A stretch of 5,624 nucleotides of DNA. Source: Acidobacteriota bacterium (lineage in GTDB: Bacteria; Acidobacteriota; Thermoanaerobaculia; Multivoradales; JAHEKO01). The stretch is taken from assembly GCA_029863825.1 (NCBI GenBank), contig JAOTUP010000156.1, positions 1 through 5,624 on the forward strand, in the 5' to 3' direction. A program made the translations under genes and the position numbers. Shown here piece after piece: positions 1-5,441 of the stretch. The notes under the pieces are model-generated. The model was not told the origin of the DNA. It searched no databases and saw nothing but the letters and a program-made list of their open reading frames with translations. The number at the start of each line of letters is the position of its first letter. Position 1 is the first letter of the stretch.

Positions 1-394
1 CGAAACGGATTGGCCGCTCCTCAGGGGAAAAGAGGGAGATCGCATGCCTGTAGCACTCCCGCGCCTTCTCCTGGGCCGACTCCTTTTGCTCCGGATCGAT
101 GAAGAAGATGTGCTGGCCGATGTGGTAGCAGGCCACCGCTTCGTGAAACAAGGCGACAGCCGATGCCGAATACCTCCTCTCCAAAGCGGAGTGAGCCTTC
201 TGCTCGAGCTCGGCGCCATCTTTTCTCCACTCCCGGCACCAGTTGAGCCAGTTATCCACCCTGCCGATCACCCGTCGGAGTCGGCCGTAGTCGATCCCGA
301 AGACCAGGAACCGGCCGTACCACCGCTGATACACGCGCCGTTCGTTGAAGATGAACCGAAAAGCGAATCTCTCCTCAAGGGTCAGCTTGGTCAT
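1..394 (-). CDS. FrsA/DHPON-hydrolase-type alpha/beta hydrolase, N-terminal part (runs off left edge)
   Basis: The frame opens with ATG at 394 and stays open for 131 codons to the window edge, so only the N-terminal part is visible. It has an AGGGGA ribosome binding site 9 bases before the start. The visible part is a helical region rich in aromatic residues: RWYGRFLVFGIDYGRLRRV at about residues 24-42, then W-x3-W spacing near 52-56, and a segment with SA, F, A, Y and H around 76-95. The same order occurs at residues 50-111 of the complete hydrolase just upstream, so the two are likely paralogues. In the FrsA and 2,6-dihydroxypseudooxynicotine hydrolase group this helical region precedes and caps the catalytic alpha/beta domain. 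The catalytic residues lie outside the window. The gap to the upstream stop is 13 bases, so the genes are co-transcribed. Family assignment is inferred from the helical region only. Confidence 0.75.
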   Translation of the reverse strand, partial: MTKLTLEERFAFRFIFNERRVYQRWYGRFLVFGIDYGRLRRVIGRVDNWLNWCREWRKDGAELEQKAHSALERRYSASAVALFHEAVACYHIGQHIFFIDPEQKESAQEKARECYRHAISLFSPEERPIRF

Positions 395-407
395 CGGCGG
401 CAGTCCC

Positions 408-1685
408 CTACGCCGTACGCTGGACGGCTTTCTCGAGCATCCGGTCCTCGATCCAATCGAAGACGATCTGCCGCGCAAGGGGGAAGTTGTCCAACTGGCA
501 GTGCGCCCCGGCCCCTTCGACGGCAGTGGTGATCCGGAGCTCCTTCGCAGAGCTGCGATTTCTCTTGTGGAACTCTTTGGCCTGGCGGATGCCCTCGTGC
601 CCCAGCTCGTTTTCGCCAGCCATGCTGAGAAACGGATCCGTGATCTGAGACGGGTCCACGACGAAGCGGCCCCAGACGCCATCGACGAGCTCCTCGAGGG
701 CGGTCTTCAGGTCCTGGTTGGGATCAACGCCGTATTGCCAGAACATCCGGTACGCCCATCCATGCGCTTCCTTTGGCGCCTTGTGGACGTCTTTGACAGC
801 GGCGAGCACGCCGGCGGCGTTCAACATCGGAGCGTTGGCGATGATGCCCGTGGCCCGATCGTCGATCTGCGCCAGCCGGCCGGCCCGGTACCCGCCCATG
901 CTGATGCCGTACACGAAGAAGGACTCGGGATCGACGTCCGGTCGAGCCAGCGCGTAGTCGACGACGGAAAGCAATCCGCGATCGCCCGCTCCCTCGATCA
1001 TGACGTTCGGATTCTCGATCCGCGTGGCCGTATCGCCCGGCAGGTCCACCGCGAGGACGTTGAAGCCTCGGCGGACGCCTTCCGCCGCGCACCACCAGTA
1101 GACGTCTTCCGCGATGCTCTCCGCACCGCTGAGCCACAGCAGCGTCGGTTTCGCGGCTTGTTCGGCGGCGTTCGCAGCGTGGAAGAACCATCCGCGCAAC
1201 TCCGCAGCGACACCGGAGCTCTCGGTCCGCAACGGGACCCGGATGACTTCCATGCGGACGTCCGAAAGCTCACCGAAACGAGCGTAGCAATGAGAGAGCC
1301 CCTCGTAGGTGGCCCCGAGCTCCTCGGGGTAGTTGATCGGATCCGTGGCGAGGTGGGCGGTGCGGAAATAGGTGTAGGCCCTCAAGAAAGCGTTGGCTGC
1401 GCTGAAGAGATGTCCCCTGCTCCGGAGCGCCTCTGCGTGCGCTGAGATCCGTTCGGCTTCCTTGGTCCACTCGACGATCCAACTGACGCTCTTCCGCTCG
1501 TCGATCCGCGAGGCCACGTTGTAGATCTCGCCCACGGCCGCGCCGTCGTACTGAATCTGATTCAGTGGGAACCATGCGAACCAAGCGTCGAGAAACGGAT
1601 GTCCGAAATAGAAACTGCTTCCGAGGCCGCGAACGCGCGGCATCCGCGCAGCCGTAACTTTGAATAGCTTGCCCAAGATGTTCAT
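408..1685 (-). CDS. FrsA-type alpha/beta hydrolase (DHPON hydrolase-like)
   Basis: A complete 425-residue cytoplasmic protein with no signal peptide. Residues 1-145 form a helical cap region. The catalytic alpha/beta domain starts near residue 146 (MEVIRVPLR), with a strand and oxyanion-loop region TLLWLSGAES at 181-190 and FNVLAVDLPGD at 208-218. The nucleophile elbow GISMGG is at 260-265, making Ser262 the nucleophile. A GAGAHCQLDN segment at 391-400 supplies the catalytic histidine, His395, in the G-x-HCQ-x-DN form usual in this group. The expected acid position reads AGENELG (356-362), where a glutamate replaces the usual aspartate. Known relatives cleave C-C or ester bonds in small molecules such as 2,6-dihydroxypseudooxynicotine; the substrate here cannot be told. 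The start at 1685 is supported by an AGGAGCAGGA Shine-Dalgarno stretch directly upstream. The gene follows a truncated ABC ATPase head and precedes a paralogue. Confidence 0.88.
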   Translation of the reverse strand: MNILGKLFKVTAARMPRVRGLGSSFYFGHPFLDAWFAWFPLNQIQYDGAAVGEIYNVASRIDERKSVSWIVEWTKEAERISAHAEALRSRGHLFSAANAFLRAYTYFRTAHLATDPINYPEELGATYEGLSHCYARFGELSDVRMEVIRVPLRTESSGVAAELRGWFFHAANAAEQAAKPTLLWLSGAESIAEDVYWWCAAEGVRRGFNVLAVDLPGDTATRIENPNVMIEGAGDRGLLSVVDYALARPDVDPESFFVYGISMGGYRAGRLAQIDDRATGIIANAPMLNAAGVLAAVKDVHKAPKEAHGWAYRMFWQYGVDPNQDLKTALEELVDGVWGRFVVDPSQITDPFLSMAGENELGHEGIRQAKEFHKRNRSSAKELRITTAVEGAGAHCQLDNFPLARQIVFDWIEDRMLEKAVQRTA

Positions 1686-1687
1686 CG

Positions 1688-1697
1688 TCCTGCTCCT
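1688..1697 (-). promoter_or_regulatory. Ribosome binding site of the 425-residue hydrolase
   Basis: On the minus strand this reads AGGAGCAGGA, with the AGGAG core ending 7 bases before the ATG at 1685. It fixes the start of the hydrolase. Unlike the genes upstream in the operon, this gene does not overlap its neighbour and has its own independent translation signal. Confidence 0.75.
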
Positions 1698-1715
1698 GTA
1701 TCGGAAGTATCGGAA
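1698..1715. repeat. Perfect 9-bp tandem repeat before the hydrolase RBS
   Basis: Two abutting copies of GTATCGGAA (plus strand), or TTCCGATAC twice on the coding strand, lie immediately upstream of the hydrolase ribosome binding site and just after the stop of the ABC ATPase fragment. It may be a small tandem duplication at a rearrangement scar or an operator-like site. Only the repeat itself is certain. Confidence 0.7.
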
Positions 1716-1835
1716 CTACGACCGAAGGCGTCTCGGCCGTCCTAATGGAGGCGTGCGCACCTCGTCCTCGCCCACGCGGTAGACCTTGGTGACCTCGTGG
1801 GCGGAGAAGGCCGGCCCGTTCTGCGAAGCGCTCAT
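1716..1835 (-). pseudogene. Truncated 5' head of an ABC-transporter ATPase gene (LolD/MacB type)
   Basis: Starts with ATG at 1835 inside the ATGA overlap with the small gene and ends at a TAG after 39 codons. Residues 11-28 read SAHEVTKVYRVGEDEVRT, the typical opening of LolD/MacB-type ABC ATPases: a strand, the T-K-x-Y A-loop tyrosine region, then a G-E-x-E-V segment that would normally continue into an L-R-G-V-x-L strand. After residue 28 the resemblance stops and the tail (PPLGRPRRLRS) is unrelated. The Walker A, signature and Walker B motifs are all absent, so this cannot be an active ATPase. I infer a deletion or replacement that removed the rest of the gene near position 1751. It keeps a good start: GGGAGGAG with a 5-base spacer. 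Confidence 0.72.
1718..1740 (-). other. Hairpin at the ABC-fragment/hydrolase junction
   Basis: On the coding strand ACGGCCGA and TCGGTCGT pair as an 8-bp stem with one G-T wobble around a 7-base loop. No T-run follows, so it is not a typical intrinsic terminator. It lies in the non-homologous tail of the ABC ATPase fragment, between the break and the next gene. It could be a remnant of an intergenic element or could reduce read-through between two halves of the operon. Confidence 0.4.
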
Positions 1836-2104
1836 TTCAGCTCCTCCCAGACTGTGTGCTCGACGAGCCCGTACGCTCGGAGCTCAGAGGCCAAACGCAG
1901 CGCCAAGTCGCTCGGCCCCTCTCCTCCAGCCGTTCCGTGACGGCACACGTGTATCGCGAGGTCGGTTTCCAGGCCGTGGCGGCGATACAGCTTGAGAGTC
2001 GATACCTCCTCGCCGCCTTCCCGGATCGACGCGCTGATGAGCTTGGCAAGCGACTCAACCGGCTCGCCTGACGACCGCAAGTGGATGATCTCGAGCCGAA
2101 GCAT
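1832..2104 (-). CDS. Small unrecognised 90-residue protein, copy B (intact)
   Basis: I do not recognise this family. The protein opens MLRLEIIHLRSSG and ends VWEELK. By eye the pattern is strand (2-10), helix (13-30), strand (33-41), strand (46-54), helix (63-78), strand (80-86), which is the order of a small ferredoxin-like fold; this is only an inference. There is no signal peptide or membrane segment. Its sole cysteine is Cys54. The start at 2104 is chosen because copy A has its start at the same place. A weak TAGGT lies before it, and the preceding radical SAM fragment stops only 5 bases upstream. Its stop overlaps the start of the ABC ATPase head (ATGA), and its codons for WEE double as the Shine-Dalgarno sequence for that next gene. 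A near-identical but frameshifted copy lies 2.57 kb upstream. The longer 125-codon frame from 2209 begins in the radical SAM remnant and is not the true start. Confidence 0.78.
   Translation of the reverse strand: MLRLEIIHLRSSGEPVESLAKLISASIREGGEEVSTLKLYRRHGLETDLAIHVCRHGTAGGEGPSDLALRLASELRAYGLVEHTVWEELK
1841..1848 (-). promoter_or_regulatory. Shine-Dalgarno inside copy B for the ABC head
   Basis: GGGAGGAG on the coding strand, made by the Trp-Glu-Glu codons of copy B, stands 5 bases from the ATG at 1835. The same sequence with the same spacing occurs in copy A before the lipoprotein. With the ATGA overlap it implies translational coupling. Confidence 0.75.
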
Positions 2105-2109
2105 CTTAC

Positions 2110-2262
2110 CTACCCGAGGTGACGAGAGCCGGCCACGAGAATGCGCCGGCAGTAGTGCCCGCATCCGATGTACGGATTGATCTGGTGGTCGAAACCCTTC
2201 AGGCCACATGGCACCAAGAGGGGTCTATCGGAGGCAACAGAAACGTGACTTCGAAGGGTCAT
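2110..2262 (-). pseudogene. Truncated 5' head of a radical SAM gene (SPL-like family)
   Basis: ATG at 2262 overlaps the lipoprotein stop by ATGA, and a TAG ends the frame after 50 codons. Residues 23-39 read GFDHQINPYIGCGHYCR, the characteristic entry to the C-x3-C-x2-C cluster motif of radical SAM proteins related to spore photoproduct lyase, where the sequence normally continues Y-C-Y. Cys34 and Cys38 are present, but the third ligand position (41) is Ile and the tail RILVAGSRHLG is unrelated. The fragment cannot bind the 4Fe-4S cluster. The break, near 2140-2146, falls within about 10 bases of the left limit of the small-gene repeat unit. I infer that recombination at the repeat boundary removed the body of the gene. 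A longer frame starting at 2607 in this reading frame is a shadow of the lipoprotein. Confidence 0.75.
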
Positions 2263-4403
2263 TCCTTGAACCGTTCCGACGGCGATCCCGAGAGCGAGCG
2301 GATCGTGGTCGCGACGCTTCCATCGGGGGCTATCGCCCGTAGCGTCTGGCCCTGCAGATCTCCCAGCCAGACGGTCCCGTCGAGCGCTACCGCCAGCGTG
2401 GTGGGTCTCTCGAGGACCTCCGACCGCAAGAAGACAATGGGCTCCCTGCAACGCTCTGTACAGTCGAAGGCCCAGATGCTCCGCTCCTCGGCGTCGGTCA
2501 CATAGAGACGCCGATCGGTACGCGAGTAGGCAAGGGCCGTCGGCCATCCCAGCTCGTGACCGATCGACCGCATGTAGGCCCCGGCGGCGGCGAGGCCAAT
2601 CTCCCACAGCTCGCCGCTCTCACCGTGGGCGGCAAACAGTCGTTGCTGGACGGCCTCGAAGTAGAGGTCCGTCGGGGCCTGGCTGCCCGGGAGAGCGAGG
2701 ATCTCTCGCGGTCTGGGAGTCTCCTCGGTCAAGTCGGCGACAAGAAGCCGAGGGCCCTCCTCGGTGTCGAGGCCGAGCATTACCCTCTTCTCGACCAGGT
2801 CGACGGCGGCCGCGGAATAGCAGGCGCCACCAGCGAAGTGCTTGCGGGGCAGCTGCTCGTATCCGTGGTCGTCGATCTGGAACTCGTGCAGGCTCGTTCT
2901 ACACTTTTCTTCCCCACCGCCGCTCTGGCGAGTCATCAGGACGGCATAGGCGAAGTGACCGGCGACGTGAAAGCCGATCGCGGTGCTCGGATCTACTGCC
3001 CCCCTCAGACAGGAGAGGAGAACGGGGCGCTCCGCGTCGCCGCTGACGGCATACACACCGCGGCCACGATCCAAGAAGAGCGCTTTGCCCTCGAGACGAG
3101 GCACAATCGCCACCGGACGCACGCCGTCCTCACGCTCGACGATAGTCCTGATGTCGGTGTCGTAGGTGGCGCTCAGGACCAGCACAGCCTCGATGAGCCG
3201 ATAGGTATCTTCAGTCAGGACAGTCGAATGATCCGGGATCAGCTCGCGCGGCACCCGCATGATCCAGTACGGCGTGTCGTTTAGCGCCAGCGGCTTGCGC
3301 TTGATCGTGAAGCGGCGGTTCTCGCCATCGAAGGAGAAGGCGATCTGCTGGGTAAGCGGATCGTATTCTTCCTCGTAGCGCAGAATGCCGGGTATCAGCC
3401 GGCCCCGGGGCAGCTGTTCCGTGGGCCCACCCCGCTTGGGGCCGGCCACGACCTGGTGGCTGTGAAGCTCCGGCAGGTTGCCGGCCGTGTGGGTGTAGAG
3501 CCGTCGCTGCTTCGAGATCGGACTGCAGGACTCCTGCCCGTAGTCGCGGAACTTCTTGTTCATTGCCTTGAGGGCCATGCCGGCCGGGAAGAACATGCGC
3601 GTCGCCCTGTCGCCCTCCGAGGTGAACGACACGAGCAAGGGTCTCTCGAACCGGTTTCCGTCCTTGTCGAAGCGGTAGGTCCGGAATCGATTCCGGGCCA
3701 GGATGTCCACCAGCTGTTTGGTCCGGCTCGCCGAGCCAGCGGGGTTGAGCAGGACCACCAGGTCGGCCGGGAACACGAGCTCTTGAGCCGGCGCGGCGAG
3801 CAGCGCACCGATCACCGCCTGCGCCAGGGCACGCTCCAGGATGATCGAGCCGAACGAGTGGCCGACGAGAACCGACCGGGACGCCGGATTCCGTCGCAGA
3901 CCGATCAGCAGCCGGTAGATCACCTCCGTGGCCGAGGCACCGGCGATTCGCTCGGCCGCGCCACGCCGGTTGTAGAAGGATCCGTGCCACAGGAGCGGCA
4001 CCGAAGAGACCTTTCCTCGCCACCCGAGAAAGACCCCCATCACCGGCACCTCCAGTCCGGGTAGCTCGTTGCGTAACCCCCCGGCGAGCCGGGCGAGTAT
4101 CTCCTTGTACCGGAAGAGCGCTCCCTTGCCGTGCTTCTCCCTTTGCGGCGAGGCGTTGTCGTTCCAGCCGTGCGCGAAGATCACCAGCGCAACGCCAGCG
4201 TCGCTCTTGTTGAGCCGCTCGAGATGGGCCAGCGCCCGATCGAGCTGTGCCGGCGCCCAGAGCTCGCCCTGGTCGTCGAACTCGATGTAGGCCACGCTGT
4301 AGTCGGCGGTCTCCTCGATGCTGATCGGTCGGTACAAGCGGTTGGCCGAGCACGAGAGCATCAGCAGCAACGCCGTCAGGACGACAATCGGCTGCAGTGT
4401 CAT
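2259..4403 (-). CDS. Lipoprotein with serine alpha/beta hydrolase and beta-propeller-like domains
   Basis: A 714-residue protein. Residues 1-17 are a short hydrophobic signal peptide (LTALLLMLS), with Cys18 as the likely lipidation site; Ser follows, so outer-membrane placement is plausible. The hydrolase domain covers about 35-320. It has VIFAHGWND (74-82) as strand plus oxyanion HGW, GVFLGWRG (123-130), and the nucleophile elbow GHSFGS (181-186) with Ser183. Acid and histidine candidates are Asp265 and His314 or His316. Residues about 430-700 form repeated strand pairs of NHL/SMP-30-like type, for example PTALAYSRTDRRLYVTDA (621-638) and PTTLAVALDGTVWLGD (667-682). The start at 4403 is chosen over the 821-codon frame because of GGGAGGAG 5 bases upstream, the signal peptide directly after it, and the ATGA overlap with the true frame of small-gene copy A. 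Substrate unknown; an esterase or lipase-like role is likely. Confidence 0.85.
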   Translation of the reverse strand: MTLQPIVVLTALLLMLSCSANRLYRPISIEETADYSVAYIEFDDQGELWAPAQLDRALAHLERLNKSDAGVALVIFAHGWNDNASPQREKHGKGALFRYKEILARLAGGLRNELPGLEVPVMGVFLGWRGKVSSVPLLWHGSFYNRRGAAERIAGASATEVIYRLLIGLRRNPASRSVLVGHSFGSIILERALAQAVIGALLAAPAQELVFPADLVVLLNPAGSASRTKQLVDILARNRFRTYRFDKDGNRFERPLLVSFTSEGDRATRMFFPAGMALKAMNKKFRDYGQESCSPISKQRRLYTHTAGNLPELHSHQVVAGPKRGGPTEQLPRGRLIPGILRYEEEYDPLTQQIAFSFDGENRRFTIKRKPLALNDTPYWIMRVPRELIPDHSTVLTEDTYRLIEAVLVLSATYDTDIRTIVEREDGVRPVAIVPRLEGKALFLDRGRGVYAVSGDAERPVLLSCLRGAVDPSTAIGFHVAGHFAYAVLMTRQSGGGEEKCRTSLHEFQIDDHGYEQLPRKHFAGGACYSAAAVDLVEKRVMLGLDTEEGPRLLVADLTEETPRPREILALPGSQAPTDLYFEAVQQRLFAAHGESGELWEIGLAAAGAYMRSIGHELGWPTALAYSRTDRRLYVTDAEERSIWAFDCTERCREPIVFLRSEVLERPTTLAVALDGTVWLGDLQGQTLRAIAPDGSVATTIRSLSGSPSERFKE

Positions 4404-4673
4404 GCCGGCTCCTCCCAGACTATGTGCTCGACGAGGCCGTAGGCCCGGAGCTCCGACGCCAAACGCAGCGCCAGGTCGCTCGGCCCCTCTCCTCCGAACG
4501 TTCCGTGACGGCAGACGTGTGCCGCGAGGTCGGTTTCCAGGCCGTGGCGGCGATACAGCTTGAGGGTCGATACCTCTCGCGCCGCCATCCCGGATCGACG
4601 CGCTGATGAGCTTGGCAAGCGACTCAACCGGCTCGCCTGACGACCGCAAGTGGATGATCTCGAGCTGAATCAT
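4400..4673 (-). pseudogene. Small unrecognised protein, copy A (frameshifted)
   Basis: Starts with ATG at 4673 behind a GGAGAAGGA ribosome binding site and matches copy B for 31 residues, from MIQLEIIHL to the double glycine at 30-31. A net gain of one base at about 4572-4581 then changes frame. In the next frame the match resumes at EVSTLKLYRRHGL and runs to VWEEPA, stopping at 4400-4402 in an ATGA overlap with the lipoprotein start. Both halves are well conserved, so the shift is recent or is a sequencing or assembly error. An internal ATG at 4588 could restart translation in the second frame for 62 residues but has no good Shine-Dalgarno. Read without correction, the first frame continues open into the lipoprotein. 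The gene sits 60 bases after the ATC-hydrolase-like gene. Confidence 0.8.
4409..4416 (-). promoter_or_regulatory. Shine-Dalgarno inside copy A for the lipoprotein
   Basis: GGGAGGAG on the coding strand, 5 bases before the ATG at 4403, lying in the Trp-Glu-Glu codons of copy A's second frame. It decides the lipoprotein start and is the counterpart of 1841-1848. Confidence 0.8.
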
Positions 4674-4733
4674 CTTCCTTCTCCGAGCGGACGACAGCGA
4701 GCCTCTCGAGTCGTCTACCGACACGAATCAGAC

Positions 4734-5441
4734 CTACTTATTCAGGTGCTCCGTGGGCGGAGCCGTACCCTTGCGGTAGAAGTTGAAATCACAGAAATCG
4801 TCCCCTTTTGCCAGGGCGCACGGGCGTCGGAACTCGGCGTCCACCCGGTCGAGGATCAGCGGGTAGCCCGCCAGATCGTGATCGCATCCCAGCTTCCCCA
4901 GCTCGGGACAACCGATAGCCGAGAACAGCTCCACGTTGGCGCAGGAGGCGAGCTTGATGCGCAGCCTGTCGTCTTCGTCGACGATCGCATCCGTCTTCCA
5001 GCTGCCCACACGGTCCATGGCCTCGAACATGGCCACGTTGAACTTCTTGAAATTCTCGAAGCTGTCGCCCTCGCACTGCACCAGCTCGTCGATCTGATAA
5101 ATGGCGGGCATGCTGTGGACCGCGACACGCTTGAAGATGTCCTTGACGAACTCGTACGCCTGCTCGCGGCCGTCGCGGCGAGCCGTGAGGTTGAAGAGAG
5201 CGGGCAGCAGGACCAGGTTCTTCGCGACTTCCGGGCCGATCTCTGCGGCTCTGGCGACGAGATCGGGGTGGGCCTTCCTGATCCGGCGCTGTTCCGCGAG
5301 GAGCTTGATGAAGAAGGGTGCCATCCCCAGGAGGCCGAACTTCTCCCTGAGAGCGGTGAGGACGATGCCGAGCATCTTCCTTTGCGCTTTCTTGGGCATT
5401 CCCAAGGGCTTTCCGAACTGACTCAGGTCCTCGACCTTCAT
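4734..5441 (-). CDS. L-2-amino-thiazoline-4-carboxylate hydrolase family protein
   Basis: A 235-residue soluble protein from the ATG at 5441. The N-terminal half is helical. The C-terminal half carries the cysteine-rich pattern of the ATC hydrolase family: CANVELFSAIGCPELGKLGC at 167-186, then Asp187 and Asp189, an R-R-P-C at about 205-208, and the ending G-D-D-F-C-D-F-N-F at 213-221. Characterised members open the thiazoline ring of L-2-amino-thiazoline-4-carboxylate to give N-carbamoyl-L-cysteine on the way to cysteine. Many family members in environmental bacteria have no known substrate, so only family membership is claimed. The start at 5441 is preferred because AAAGGAGGT lies exactly 6 bases upstream. 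Frames starting at 5516 or 5588 would add 25 or 49 residues but have no Shine-Dalgarno. It is the first gene of the visible operon, 60 bases before small-gene copy A. Confidence 0.8.
   Translation of the reverse strand: MKVEDLSQFGKPLGMPKKAQRKMLGIVLTALREKFGLLGMAPFFIKLLAEQRRIRKAHPDLVARAAEIGPEVAKNLVLLPALFNLTARRDGREQAYEFVKDIFKRVAVHSMPAIYQIDELVQCEGDSFENFKKFNVAMFEAMDRVGSWKTDAIVDEDDRLRIKLASCANVELFSAIGCPELGKLGCDHDLAGYPLILDRVDAEFRRPCALAKGDDFCDFNFYRKGTAPPTEHLNK

Larger units (their letters stand above)
1832..2134 (-). repeat. Direct repeat unit, copy B
   Basis: Matches 4400-4703 in the same orientation. The coding part differs at roughly 20 of 273 positions by eye, including a perfect block of about 75 bases covering the first third of the gene and another of about 40 bases in the middle. 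Upstream of the start the match falls to about 70% over 30 bases and then disappears. Downstream it ends at the overlapping stop/start. The unit is therefore the gene plus its own leader. Confidence 0.85.
4400..4703 (-). repeat. Direct repeat unit, copy A
   Basis: Partner of 1832-2134, same orientation, 2.57 kb apart. It differs by a one-base net insertion near 4575 and scattered substitutions. Homologous recombination between the two would delete or amplify the lipoprotein gene and the radical SAM fragment. Confidence 0.85.

Noticed and set aside
345..1445. A 366-codon open frame on the plus strand
   Set aside because: It lies antisense to the complete alpha/beta hydrolase, whose catalytic motifs are clear. 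The plus-strand product has no recognisable motif and a biased composition typical of GC-rich antisense frames.
1718..1740. Intrinsic terminator
   Set aside because: The stem is plausible but no T-run follows on the coding strand, and a closely spaced gene lies directly after it.
2556..3284. A 242-codon plus-strand frame, and similarly 3456-4064
   Set aside because: Both are antisense to the lipoprotein gene, with no motif, no convincing ribosome binding site and no neighbours in that orientation.
4570..4590. Programmed frameshifting in copy A
   Set aside because: No slippery heptamer, rare-codon or stop-codon +1 shift signal, or downstream structure was seen, and copy B encodes the same protein in a single frame. 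A mutation or sequencing error is simpler.
1832..4703. Insertion sequence or composite transposon bounded by the small-gene repeats
   Set aside because: No transposase or integrase gene, no terminal inverted repeats and no target-site duplication could be seen. The repeats are direct and coding.
4404..4724. N-terminal 107 codons of the 821-codon frame as part of the lipoprotein
   Set aside because: The first part is the small-gene copy A and the remainder is its out-of-frame reading after the frameshift. The signal peptide, Shine-Dalgarno and ATGA overlap all place the lipoprotein start at 4403.
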